Shown here piece after piece: positions 1 through 8,339 of a DNA stretch of 64,000 nt. The translations under genes and the position numbers were made by a program. Every line of letters starts with the position of its first letter. Positions within the stretch are counted from its first letter, which is position 1. The notes under the pieces are model-generated. The model made no database searches and was not told where the DNA came from. It saw only the letters and a list, made by a program, of their open reading frames with translations. Source of the stretch: Neobacillus niacini (GTDB lineage Bacteria; Bacillota; Bacilli; Bacillales; Cytobacillaceae). The stretch spans positions 1 to 64,000 of the forward strand of contig NZ_JACWFG010000020.1 of assembly GCF_019749295.1 (NCBI RefSeq). The letters are read 5' to 3'.

Positions 1-82
1 AAACTCTAACTTCCGGGGGTCACATCATTCTCATGGCCCATTTTTTAGAAAAGTTAAGAATAAATAATGAGGAGGAACTACT

Positions 83-922
83 ATGATGCCAACTAATTTA
101 AAAGATACTGTTACCTTACATAATGGAGTGGAAATGCCATGGATGGGTTTAGGTGTTTTTAAAGTAACCGACGGGGAAGAGGTTATACAGTCTGTTAAGG
201 CTGCAATAAGAAATGGATACATTAGTATCGACACCGCTTCTTTTTATAAGAATGAAGAAGGTGTTGGACAAGCGATTCGGGAATCTGGTGTTCCACGTGA
301 AGATTTGTTTATTACAACCAAACTTTGGAATTCTGATCAAGGCTATGAATCAACCTTAAAGGCCTTTGAAACAAGTCTCGACAAGCTAGGGCTAGATTAC
401 TTGGATCTTTATTTAATTCACTGGCCAGGGAAAGATAAATACAAAGAGACTTGGAAAGCCTTTGAAGAGCTTTATAAACAGGGGCGTGTACGTGCCATCG
501 GTGTATGCAACTTCCAGGTTCACCATTTAGAGGATTTAATCGCCTCTGCCGAAATTAAACCGATGGTCAATCAGGTAGAGTTCCATCCACATTTAACACA
601 AAAAGAGCTTCTAGCGTATTGTAAAGCACATGGGATTCAACTTGAGGCATGGTCACCGTTGAAACAAGGACAACTTCTAAATCATCCTGTCCTTGAAGAG
701 ATTGCTCAAAAGTATAATAAATCCGTCGCTCAAGTTATCTTGCGCTGGGATCTTCAACATGGGGTCATTACGATTCCAAAGTCTGTTAAAGAACAACGAA
801 TTATTGATAACGCAAATGTTTTTGATTTTGAATTATCCGCAGAAGATATGGAAAAAATTGATGGACTCAATCAAGATAGTCGTGCAGGTTCACATCCAGA
901 CACAATGAGCGTTGGTTTTTAA
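83..922 (+). CDS. Aldo/keto reductase family oxidoreductase
   Basis: Cytosolic NADPH-dependent carbonyl reductase of the AKR superfamily, 279 aa, the normal length for the family. The catalytic tetrad is visible: D50 and Y55 in DTASFYK, K80 in ITTKLW and H113 in YLIHWPG; the C-terminal IPKS cofactor-binding motif follows. A GAGGAGG ribosome binding site lies about seven bases before the ATGATG start, so either ATG could be used. The gene stands alone and is followed by a strong terminator. It resembles Bacillus glyoxal/methylglyoxal reductases (YvgN type). The family call is secure; the physiological substrate is not visible from sequence. Confidence 0.93.
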   Translation: MMPTNLKDTVTLHNGVEMPWMGLGVFKVTDGEEVIQSVKAAIRNGYISIDTASFYKNEEGVGQAIRESGVPREDLFITTKLWNSDQGYESTLKAFETSLDKLGLDYLDLYLIHWPGKDKYKETWKAFEELYKQGRVRAIGVCNFQVHHLEDLIASAEIKPMVNQVEFHPHLTQKELLAYCKAHGIQLEAWSPLKQGQLLNHPVLEEIAQKYNKSVAQVILRWDLQHGVITIPKSVKEQRIIDNANVFDFELSAEDMEKIDGLNQDSRAGSHPDTMSVGF

Positions 923-928
923 TGAAAT

Positions 929-961
929 GAAGCACGGGTATGGCTCCCGTGCTTCATTTTT
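929..961 (+). terminator. Rho-independent terminator after the aldo/keto reductase
   Basis: GAAGCACGGG and CCCGTGCTTC form a perfect 10-bp stem with a seven-base loop, followed by ATTTTT. It ends the aldo/keto reductase transcript. Confidence 0.9.
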
Positions 962-981
962 ACAAATCGATTAGTCTTTGC

Positions 982-1440
982 CTATGTTTTATTTGAAATA
1001 CTTTGGAAAGTTCCCCAATTCTCCTGTCTAGCGAATTGTGGATAGGCGGAGTTAAAGTTAACGATTATTGCTGCATGATTCAAATGAGGATAAGTGTTGA
1101 ACAGAAACCTATCACCATAGTGAATAGCTTTTAATGCTAGAGGTAATTCACGTTTAAAGACTTCGACGCGTTTTGCTGCGGCATCATGGCTATATTCTCC
1201 CTGGTCAATATATAAATAGACTTTATAGTATAGGGAATTCATATATATATTCCACTCCCCTAATACCTCATCTCTTTTAGGATTGATTTTATCCCATGCA
1301 TAATGAAATCCAATACTTAAAAATAATTGTCCTGTTAAATCAGAGTGAGTAAGAGTGTAACATCTTGGAAAAACAGGCTCATTAGCCGTAACACCGTCCA
1401 TATATTCTACAGATAGTTTTTCTGGAATAAAATTGCTCAA
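982..1440 (-). CDS. Staygreen family protein (Mg-dechelatase-like fold)
   Basis: A 152-aa protein resembling the Staygreen domain family, whose plant members remove Mg from chlorophyll a. The recognisable part is the N-terminal half: FIPEKLSVEY, then PRCYTLTHSDLTGQLFLSIG, then a DEVLGEW block. The start is TTG preceded by GGAG seven to eight bases upstream. It is a single gene read toward the aldo/keto reductase. Bacillaceae do not make chlorophyll, so its role here is unknown; activity on another metallo-tetrapyrrole is only a possibility. The family call comes from remembered homologues, so confidence is moderate to good. Confidence 0.75.
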   Translation of the reverse strand: MSNFIPEKLSVEYMDGVTANEPVFPRCYTLTHSDLTGQLFLSIGFHYAWDKINPKRDEVLGEWNIYMNSLYYKVYLYIDQGEYSHDAAAKRVEVFKRELPLALKAIHYGDRFLFNTYPHLNHAAIIVNFNSAYPQFARQENWGTFQSISNKT

Positions 1441-1553
1441 GCAATCAACTCCAATCAGCTTTTTTTATCATTATGCTGATTTGATTTTATTCATTCTTAA
1501 TATAAAAATAGTACTGTAAACCTTCATATAATAATCTTTAGAAAGCTAAGGCT

Positions 1554-1784
1554 TTAAACCATTTGAACAAGACCAAAGACAACCCAATACGCTGCAATGC
1601 CAGTGACCTTCCATGCCGATTTTCTGCTAATAATGGCAATTGCCAAACAGAGTAAAGTGAATAAGAAGAAGCCGACTGTTCTAAATTGACCTTCAAGCGG
1701 ACCCGCCGAATTTAACATAAGAATAATGACTGAAACAATAAAGAATAGAATAAACCATTTTTTGGTTTTGTCTGAATGCTTCAA
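1554..1784 (-). CDS. Small two/three-helix membrane protein, unknown function
   Basis: A 76-aa hydrophobic protein not recognised as a named family. Residues 10-27 (WFILFFIVSVIILMLNSA) form one membrane helix, 36-51 a second and 57-75 a probable third, with positive charges at the N-terminus. The start is TTG, supported by a GAGGGGG ribosome binding site seven bases upstream. It is monocistronic, between the Staygreen gene and the oppositely read LURP-one gene. Nothing in its sequence suggests catalysis. Confidence 0.6.
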   Translation of the reverse strand: MKHSDKTKKWFILFFIVSVIILMLNSAGPLEGQFRTVGFFLFTLLCLAIAIISRKSAWKVTGIAAYWVVFGLVQMV

Positions 1785-1995
1785 AGTTTGGCCCCCTCAT
1801 ATTTTCCTAATATGAATATTATAACTATTTAGAATTTAAAAATACACACAAGAAGCAGTCGTTATAGAGGATAATAATGATAATGGACAATTGATAACCT
1901 TTGAAAATGTGGTTTTACCACCCTGCATTCGAAGAGGCCATATAGAACATGAATATACTTATTCGTAAATATGATTATATAAAAGGAGGCGAAGT

Positions 1996-2493
1996 ATGAA
2001 GCAGCTTTATATTAAACAGAAGGTATTCAGTCTTAGTGGCAAATTTACGGTAAAGGATCAGGAGGAGAAGGATGTATATTACGTGGAGGGCAGTTTTATG
2101 CAAGTTCCTAAGACTTTCTCCATTATGAATACAAAAAGAGATGAAGTAGCACTTGTTACGAAAAAGGTGTTCAGCTTTTTACCGAAGTTTTTTGTCGAGG
2201 TGAATGGTCGAGAAGTACTGACGATTAAGAAAGAGTTTTCTTTCTTTAAAGCCCGCTATACGATTGATGGTGCAGGCATTGAGGTACATGGTAATTGGTG
2301 GGATATGGATTTTCAGGTATTACAGCATGGTGAAATCGTGGGTAAAGTGAGCAAGGAATGGTTCACTTGGGGTGATAGCTACAAGGTCGAAATATTGAAT
2401 GAAGAGATGGAGACCATAATTATTGCACTTGTTGTAGCAATTGATTGTGTGAAGGCTGACCAAGCAGCTGCCTCCTCAGGAGCGACTACGTAA
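1996..2493 (+). CDS. LURP-one-related / YxjI family protein
   Basis: A 165-aa protein of the LURP-one/Tubby-like barrel family, related to YxjI. It is built from short beta-strands, with the typical start MKQLYIKQKVFSLSGKFTV and the later IKKEFSFFKARYTI repeat. Family members form a closed barrel around a hydrophobic helix; the C-terminal hydrophobic stretch (IIALVVAIDCV) fits this helix. The ribosome binding site AAAGGAGGCG lies six bases before ATG. A second, broken copy of this gene lies at 11220, so the gene was duplicated. No enzymatic activity is established for bacterial members; membrane or phospholipid association is often suggested. Confidence 0.85.
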   Translation: MKQLYIKQKVFSLSGKFTVKDQEEKDVYYVEGSFMQVPKTFSIMNTKRDEVALVTKKVFSFLPKFFVEVNGREVLTIKKEFSFFKARYTIDGAGIEVHGNWWDMDFQVLQHGEIVGKVSKEWFTWGDSYKVEILNEEMETIIIALVVAIDCVKADQAAASSGATT

Positions 2494-2681
2494 CAACAAA
2501 GGTGCAGATTAATTTCTGCGCCTCTTCCGAATTTCAAGCGAATATTTCCTCCAAAGGAAATTAAAAATCTAGGAAAATAAAAAATCCTCAATCCTTAATT
2601 TCCATTTAATTATTATGTTGCCATAATAATGGATATGGTATAGTTGTCAGGGTGTAAAGTTTCAAGATTAGAGGGGAAATT

Positions 2682-3317
2682 ATGAGAAGAGAATGGATTC
2701 TTCGCTGGTCGTTTTTTGTTTTTGGACTTATTATTCTAGCATTTGGTGCAGCTTTAACAATTGAAGGAGAGTTATTGGGAATAGGTCCTTGGGATGTGCT
2801 GCATTATGGACTATTTTTGCAGCTGGGACTGACGATTGGTACATGGTCAATCATTATGGGATTTCTATTGCTGACTATTGCCTCCATTGTAACGAAAAAG
2901 TTACCTAAAATCGGCGCTTTTTTAAATATGTTGTTAATTGGTCTATTTATGGACTTCTTTTTGTGGCTATTACCAAGTATCGATAGTTTAATAGGATCCG
3001 TATTATTCTTTATTTTAGGTGTTATTCTAATGGGGTATGGAGTTGGACTCTATGTTTCGGCAGATTTGGGTTCTGGACCACGAGATAGTATTATGCTCCT
3101 GATTGTGGACAAAACCGGATGGAGTATACAATGGGTTCGTAACGGAATGGAAATTCTCGTACTCATTCTAGGTTGGGCGTTAGGCGGCCCGGTTGGGATT
3201 GGAACAGTAATCATTGCCTTTTTATTAGGTCCAATCGTAGGCCTTTCCTTGCCGCAATGTAAAAAACTACTAATATATTTTCTTGCAAAAAAAGAACAGC
3301 AAACACTGGCAGCATAA
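2682..3317 (+). CDS. YczE/YyaS-type integral membrane protein
   Basis: A 211-aa polytopic membrane protein with five or six helices and the family landmarks GIGPWDVLHYGL near residue 35 and GSGPRDSIMLLI near residue 129, two related repeats that suggest internal duplication. These proteins are common in Firmicutes (YczE, YyaS, YitT-like); YczE has been linked to lipopeptide production in Bacillus, but no transport substrate is established. ATG follows a GAGGGGAAATT ribosome binding site. The gene is monocistronic. A degenerate copy of the ACGGTTCTC hairpin repeat follows directly. Confidence 0.8.
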   Translation: MRREWILRWSFFVFGLIILAFGAALTIEGELLGIGPWDVLHYGLFLQLGLTIGTWSIIMGFLLLTIASIVTKKLPKIGAFLNMLLIGLFMDFFLWLLPSIDSLIGSVLFFILGVILMGYGVGLYVSADLGSGPRDSIMLLIVDKTGWSIQWVRNGMEILVLILGWALGGPVGIGTVIIAFLLGPIVGLSLPQCKKLLIYFLAKKEQQTLAA

Positions 3318-3319
3318 AT

Positions 3320-3352
3320 GTACTGTGGGGATGGTTCTCATGGAGAACCTTC
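3320..3352. repeat. Degenerate copy of the GTGGGGACGGTTCTC interspersed repeat
   Basis: ACTGTGGGGATGGTTCTCAT followed by GAGAACC is a decayed copy of the hairpin repeat at 6179-6257 and 12808-12879. Confidence 0.6.
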
Positions 3353-3477
3353 TTCTATGGGAATCTGGAGATTTTTTAAGGGTAAGTAATATACGCATAA
3401 GTACACAAATGAGTATCCAGGTTTTGGATTGTATTTTGCAAATTAGAGTAGTGCACATTTTATTCAGTAAAGTTAAC

Positions 3478-4281
3478 TCAATGGTCATTCTTTTTTTTTA
3501 GTGTTTTTATCTTATTAGCGATAATGTCTGTTGCTTTTTTCGGATTTAAGCGATATAAAAAGTCCATTATTTTTGCATCGTTTCCGGCTAATACTCGGTA
3601 TTTTTTATTTTCCATACCTTTAATAATGGCTGCAGCTGCTTCATTAGGGCTGAGCATTTTATATGAATGGCTTTCAACCCCTACTATTTCAATTCCAGCA
3701 TTTTGAACGATGTTCGTGTCGACACCTCCAGGGAAGACGACGGTAACCCCTACATTGGTATCTCTAAGCTCTAAATGAAGACCTTCAGTTAACATTTTTA
3801 CGGCTCCTTTCGAAGCTGCATAAATCGATTGAAGCGGCACGGGAAGAAACCCACCCATACTTGATACATTCGTAATATGAGCTTCTGGTCGATTTAAAAG
3901 GTGTGGTAAAAAGGATTTGCACATATAGAGCGTACCGTAAAAGTTTACATCCATGACCTTTTGAATTTGTTCATAATCAAGGTCATTCACGCTTTGGAAA
4001 TGTTGAATGATTCCTGCATTATTAATAATTCCATCTATGCAGCCGTGAACAGCGATGATTTCTTCTGGAAGCTTTTCTACATCATCTCTGTTAGCTAAAT
4101 TAGCAAAGTGTGTTGAAATCTTGTCACCATAGACTGTTGCTAATGATTTTATTTCCTCAAGCCCAGATTTGTGGAGGATGGCTGCGACTATAGCTCCTTT
4201 TTCTAAAAGTTGACCCACAAGCTCTCTCCCAATCCCGCCGCCAGCACCTGTTACCACAATGACTTTATTGCATACTTTCAT
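3478..4281 (-). CDS. Short-chain dehydrogenase/reductase (SDR)
   Basis: A cytosolic NAD(P)-dependent oxidoreductase of the classical SDR family, 267 aa. The Rossmann motif TGAGGGIG is at residues 11-18, NNAG near 87-90, the catalytic Ser in NVSSMGG near 140, and YAASK at 154-158 (Tyr and Lys of the catalytic triad). I chose the ATG at 4281 because GGGGGAA precedes it at good spacing; an upstream ATG would add 11 residues without a ribosome binding site. The C-terminal part (YRLNPKKATDIIANKIKTL) resembles Bacillus acyl-chain-active SDRs. Substrate unknown. Confidence 0.88.
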   Translation of the reverse strand: MKVCNKVIVVTGAGGGIGRELVGQLLEKGAIVAAILHKSGLEEIKSLATVYGDKISTHFANLANRDDVEKLPEEIIAVHGCIDGIINNAGIIQHFQSVNDLDYEQIQKVMDVNFYGTLYMCKSFLPHLLNRPEAHITNVSSMGGFLPVPLQSIYAASKGAVKMLTEGLHLELRDTNVGVTVVFPGGVDTNIVQNAGIEIVGVESHSYKMLSPNEAAAAIIKGMENKKYRVLAGNDAKIMDFLYRLNPKKATDIIANKIKTLKKKNDH

Positions 4282-4450
4282 ACTATTCCCCCACATTTTA
4301 GTAATAAAAAGCAACTGATTAAATATACATATGAGAGTTAAGTATATATAAGTCTACTTTTGTAAACTTCTGTGGCAGTACGCATTTGGATATATGGTGG
4401 AGACCTTATGATAAAAAGTGGCGATTTAAAAAAACATATGGATCTATAGA

Positions 4451-4506
4451 AGAAAGAAGAAAACATTTCTGAGTGAATAAAAGTGTTTTCTTCTTCTTTT
4501 TTTTTG
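4451..4506. terminator. Bidirectional hairpin between the ALS-like gene and the SDR
   Basis: An AGAAGAAAACA arm pairs with TGTTTTCTTCTTC and is followed by a run of T on the + strand and a T/C-rich tract on the - strand. On the - strand it would end the acetolactate-synthase-like transcript before the SDR gene. Confidence 0.65.
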
Positions 4507-4533
4507 TGAAATATCCTAACACTGTAATATTAG

Positions 4534-6120
4534 TTATTTTAGGATTACATCGATCAGTGTAAATTCATTGGTCTGGTTTAGCGCATCCTCTAAGGCTTGT
4601 TCAAACTCATTTATTTGATTGGGTCTTACTCCTTTTATTCCAAAGCTTTCAGCAAGCTGCACAAAGTCAGGGTTTCCAAAGTCCGTACCAAACTTATGTC
4701 CGAATTTTTCCTGCATCATTTGTTCTTCTAGATTTAAGGCAGAATTGTTTAGAACGATGACGATAAGCGATAGGCCTAATCGTTTTGCTGTCTCTAATTC
4801 GGAAATATTCATTAGTGCCCCGCCGTCCCCAGTGATACAAATAACCGGAGCGTCAGGACAAGCTAATTTAGCGCCAATGGCACCAGGTAAAGCAATTCCC
4901 ATTGAGGCTAATCCATTTGAGATGATGAGCCGCCCTGCTTGTTTTGGTTGATAGGTACGGGCAATGGATACCTTGTGGGCACCAACATCAGAAACCACGA
5001 TGGTCTGTTCTGTTGAAAGTTTTTCAATAACACTTAAGATATTTTCTGTCGTGAATGTTTGAGTTCCCTGTTGACCAGAATTAATTTGATAAGAGGTCTC
5101 AATCTGTTCTTTTAGCTTCCCACTCGGAACCCATGGTTTAGGTGAAATAGCCACTTTATTAAGGGCCTGCAATGTTTCATTCAGATCACCGACTAATTCA
5201 CCCTGAACAGGATAGTATTCGTCCATTTCGGCTGGAAGTGGATCAGTATGTAAGATAGGACGCATCTTTTTATTCCAGTCCTTAGGGAGTTTTTCAACAA
5301 AATCAAACCCAACGACAATTAATAAATCAGCATCCTCGATAATCGGCAATACCTCATCCTCTTTGTTAAAACCAAATGTAAAATAATTAAGGTGATGGTC
5401 CTTAGGCAAAATTCCCTTTGCCATAAAACTATGGATCACAGGTGATTGAAGGTTCTCAACAAATGTGAGAAGCTCTCCTGCAGCTTTTTGCCTTATTACC
5501 CCGTTTCCGACAACGACAACTGGTTTTTGGCTCTGATTAATCAGAGAACGCGCATCCTCAATAGCTTGAAAACTAGGTAAACTTTTTGGAATAGGTGTTA
5601 CCGGTAATGGGCGGGCTGGAATCATTTGAGATGCTAAGTTCTCTGGCAGTTCAATTAAAACAGCACCCGGCTTTTCCATTTGTGCAACCCTAAATGCCTT
5701 GCGAATAATGGTCGAAATAGTTTGGGTATCTTTTATTTGAGCACTCCACTTTGTTGCTGGTTCAAATACTTTAACGATATCTAAATATTGGTGAGATTCT
5801 AGGTGCTGCCTTTCAAGTCCAGCTTGTCCTGTAATGGCAACAACCGGGGAGTGGTCCAAATTTGCACTTGCTATCCCGGTCAAAAGGTTAGAGGCTCCAG
5901 GTCCTAATGTTGCCAAGCAAACGCCAACTTTCGTGGATAACCTCCCGTAAACATCTGCCATAAAAGCGGCTCCTTGTTCATGACGAACATTCACAAACTT
6001 GATTTGTTTAGATTTAGACAATGAGTCCATAAGATCAAGAGTTTCCTTCCCCATAATCCCAAAAATAAACTCAACACCCTCATTTTCTAAGCACTGAACA
6101 AGTACATCTGTTGCCTTCAT
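4534..6120 (-). CDS. Acetolactate-synthase-like ThDP-dependent enzyme
   Basis: A 528-aa thiamine-diphosphate enzyme of the acetolactate synthase/benzoylformate decarboxylase superfamily. Domains in order: N-terminal PYR domain with the catalytic glutamate in RHEQGAAF (E48), central domain (about 185-325), and C-terminal PP domain with the ThDP/Mg motif GDGG at 431-434 ending in LNN near 458. It would condense pyruvate (or a 2-oxo acid) after decarboxylation. It is shorter than AlsS and IlvB and no regulatory subunit or alsD is adjacent, so a catabolic or specialised ALS-like role is likely. It stands alone; ATG start preceded by AAAGGGATG. Confidence 0.85.
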   Translation of the reverse strand: MKATDVLVQCLENEGVEFIFGIMGKETLDLMDSLSKSKQIKFVNVRHEQGAAFMADVYGRLSTKVGVCLATLGPGASNLLTGIASANLDHSPVVAITGQAGLERQHLESHQYLDIVKVFEPATKWSAQIKDTQTISTIIRKAFRVAQMEKPGAVLIELPENLASQMIPARPLPVTPIPKSLPSFQAIEDARSLINQSQKPVVVVGNGVIRQKAAGELLTFVENLQSPVIHSFMAKGILPKDHHLNYFTFGFNKEDEVLPIIEDADLLIVVGFDFVEKLPKDWNKKMRPILHTDPLPAEMDEYYPVQGELVGDLNETLQALNKVAISPKPWVPSGKLKEQIETSYQINSGQQGTQTFTTENILSVIEKLSTEQTIVVSDVGAHKVSIARTYQPKQAGRLIISNGLASMGIALPGAIGAKLACPDAPVICITGDGGALMNISELETAKRLGLSLIVIVLNNSALNLEEQMMQEKFGHKFGTDFGNPDFVQLAESFGIKGVRPNQINEFEQALEDALNQTNEFTLIDVILK

Positions 6121-6178
6121 AATACATCCCTTTCAAATTGCATTTTTTCCTATTTTCCCCAAATACTAATGAATCATG

Positions 6179-6257
6179 TGCCGTGGGTGTGCCGTGGGGA
6201 CGGTTCTCTTGGTCATAAAAGCCATCAGAACCGTCCCCACGGTCTTACCCACGGTCT
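6179..6257. repeat. Long perfect hairpin repeat (GTGGGGACGGTTCT family)
   Basis: The left arm (CCGTGGGTGTGCCGTGGGGA then CGGTTCT) pairs with the right arm AGAACCGTCCCC then ACGGTCTTACCCACGG, giving a stem of roughly 27 bp. The same element occurs at 12808-12879 and decayed at 3320. It overlaps the 3-prime end of the downstream minus-strand gene. Confidence 0.85.
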
Positions 6258-6791
6258 TAGTAATCGTAAGATAAGTTCAATCCAGAACCAACAATATAGT
6301 AGTGAAAGTGAGTAAATAAGGATGATATTCCATACTTTAAATTCTATTAAAAATGGGCCTAATACAGGAAATTGAAAGATATAGAGTAAGAGAAAAATTC
6401 CTAAAGATAAAAACAAACTTGAAAAGGTTATTACTTTCCAACCCTTGTTAAACAGTATTAACCCTAGACCAATTCCAATCGCCATTGAACCGGTTGTAAA
6501 TGGAAAGATAATAAGTTCAGAAGGCTGAATAAGCAACAGTAGGAAAATCGTAAGGAGATAGCTCAAGAATCCAAACAATGGCGAGATCAACATGCTTATG
6601 ATGATTGGAGCGGTGGAAAAGGGGCTTATAACCATCCCGATTCCTGGGATGACTCCGCCTGCCGCCTGCAATATAGCAGCGATTAAACCCATTAATGCGG
6701 CAGCAACTAATTTAAAGGGAAAACCTTTCCGAGTGCTTACTACAGTGATGACGGGTATGATGAGTTCTTTTAAATCCTTATTCCAAATCAT
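6225..6791 (-). CDS. Integral membrane protein, unrecognised; C-terminus encoded by a repeat
   Basis: A 188-aa very hydrophobic protein with about five membrane helices (e.g. residues 24-45, 53-90, 98-116, 120-143, 150-175). I do not recognise the family. A glycine/proline-rich segment GGVIPGIGMVISPF near residue 45 may be a re-entrant loop, as in small vitamin or cation transporters, but this is only an impression. The last ten residues, RPWVRPWGRF, are translated from the inserted hairpin repeat, so the natural C-terminus has probably been replaced or truncated. The gene may be a functional variant or early in decay. Confidence 0.6.
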   Translation of the reverse strand: MIWNKDLKELIIPVITVVSTRKGFPFKLVAAALMGLIAAILQAAGGVIPGIGMVISPFSTAPIIISMLISPLFGFLSYLLTIFLLLLIQPSELIIFPFTTGSMAIGIGLGLILFNKGWKVITFSSLFLSLGIFLLLYIFQFPVLGPFLIEFKVWNIILIYSLSLLYCWFWIELILRLLRPWVRPWGRF

Positions 6792-7019
6792 ATAGAATCA
6801 TCCTTTTTGTACAGAAAATTAGGGAAAACAGCGACTGTTCCATAGTGGAACAGGGCTCGGATATTCAGCCGCAAGTTCGCAATGTATTAGAGGGTTGGAC
6901 AATAGTGCCTACTTGGATATATTTATAATATAATAATAGTAAAAATCGAAAAATTTAGAATAATAGAGGCAAAAAAACTAGGTGCAATTTAGATTATAGT
7001 TAGAGGGGGTTAAAGGTAC

Positions 7020-8135
7020 GTGGATTTTAAAAACTTTGAATTAGCTAAACAACTGCGTCGTGAATTACACCAGCATCCTGAACTTTCTAATGAAGAGGTT
7101 TGGACTAAACAGCACATAATCAGTTTTCTAACAAAACATACAACATTAGAAATCGTTGATAAAGGCCGATGGTTCTATGCGATTTATCGAGCAGGTGATG
7201 GCAAAAAGAATATTGCGTACCGTGCAGATTTTGATGCACTTCCAATGCCGGAAGTGATTGACATTCCACACGCTTCCAAGAATCCAGGGGTATCCCACAA
7301 ATGTGGACATGACGGGCATGCTGCAAGTCTGGCCGGTTTTGCACTGGAAGTCGACCAAAAGGGTGCTGACAAAAATATCTTTTTCCTATTCCAGCATGCG
7401 GAGGAAACCGGAGATGGTGCTATCCAATGTGCCACATTGATTAAGGAACATAACATTGAAGAAATATTCGCCTTTCATAATATGAGTGGAATGGCCTTTA
7501 ATTCCATCAATGTTATCGACGGAACTGCTCATTGTGCATCTAAGGGTATAACCGTTCATATGGAAGGTTCTCCTGCTCATGCCAGCCAGCCTGAGAATGG
7601 AGTAAATCCTTCCTTTGCGATTGCAAATATTATTGATGCTATTCCTAAGCTAATCTCTCCTGAAAAAAATGAAGGTTTGGTGCTTTGTACGATTGTCCAT
7701 GTAAACATAGGGGAAAGAGCATTTGGGTTAGCAGCAAGCAAAGGTGAACTTCTTTTAACCATCCGTGCTCTGTATGAAGTAGAATTGGATAAACTTCAAA
7801 AAAGTCTTGAAGACCTTGCGCGAGAGCAAGCAGAAAAGTACGGACTCAAAGTGAGATTTTCCTTCAACGATGAATTCCCAGAAACAGTAAACCACAGGGG
7901 AAGTTCTGACAAAATCCGTAAGGTTAGCCGGGAAAAAGGATATCAGCTGATTGAAATGAAGGAAGCCTTCCGTGCCTCAGAGGATTTCGGACACTACACG
8001 AAGCTGACAAAGGGTGCGATGTGCTACATCGGAAACGGAGAAAATTATCCGCATATCCACACCTATGAATATGATTTTCGTGATGAAATTATTGAAACCG
8101 CTGTTGAGCTTTTCAAGGGACTTGCGGAAATATAG
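7020..8135 (+). CDS. M20 family metallo-amidohydrolase
   Basis: A 371-aa cytosolic zinc/manganese amidohydrolase of the M20 family (hippurate hydrolase / N-acyl-amino-acid deacylase branch). The metal site is visible: SHKCGHDGH at 92-100 with ligands C95 and H97, and QHAEET with the catalytic glutamate pair near 128-129; a lid/dimerisation domain spans about 170-285 (HMEGSPAHASQPENG). The start is GTG with an AGAGGGGG ribosome binding site. Substrate not determinable; in Bacilli such enzymes deacylate N-acetyl amino acids or cysteine conjugates. Nearby genes give no pathway hint. Confidence 0.88.
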   Translation: MDFKNFELAKQLRRELHQHPELSNEEVWTKQHIISFLTKHTTLEIVDKGRWFYAIYRAGDGKKNIAYRADFDALPMPEVIDIPHASKNPGVSHKCGHDGHAASLAGFALEVDQKGADKNIFFLFQHAEETGDGAIQCATLIKEHNIEEIFAFHNMSGMAFNSINVIDGTAHCASKGITVHMEGSPAHASQPENGVNPSFAIANIIDAIPKLISPEKNEGLVLCTIVHVNIGERAFGLAASKGELLLTIRALYEVELDKLQKSLEDLAREQAEKYGLKVRFSFNDEFPETVNHRGSSDKIRKVSREKGYQLIEMKEAFRASEDFGHYTKLTKGAMCYIGNGENYPHIHTYEYDFRDEIIETAVELFKGLAEI

Positions 8136-8234
8136 TTCTCTTCTTAGCAAACGGTGCCCCGCAGCGCACAGTGACAGCTAAAGGCCTGCATTATAATACA
8201 ACAACTTTTATCTTGGGTCAGCTGTAATCTTATT

Positions 8235-8322
8235 CGCTGAATAGTGGAAGCTGGCTGAGATGAGAGCTTCACGTCCGGTCCTGAGAGAGGCGTATGAATT
8301 TTTCACGCGCCTGCTCTATTTG
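8235..8322 (+). mobile_element. Possible group II intron 3-prime end relic (domains V-VI)
   Basis: The stretch AAGCTGGCTGAGATGAGAG then CTTCACGTCCGGTCC resembles bacterial group II intron domain V, and GGCGT...ACGCGCC ending in CTGCTCTAT resembles domain VI and the 3-prime splice end. Pairing of the proposed domain V stem is imperfect, and no reverse transcriptase remains: the stretch before it back to 8136 is too short. If correct, it is a dead intron tail. Confidence 0.45.
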
Positions 8323-8339
8323 TTTTAATTATGGAATTT

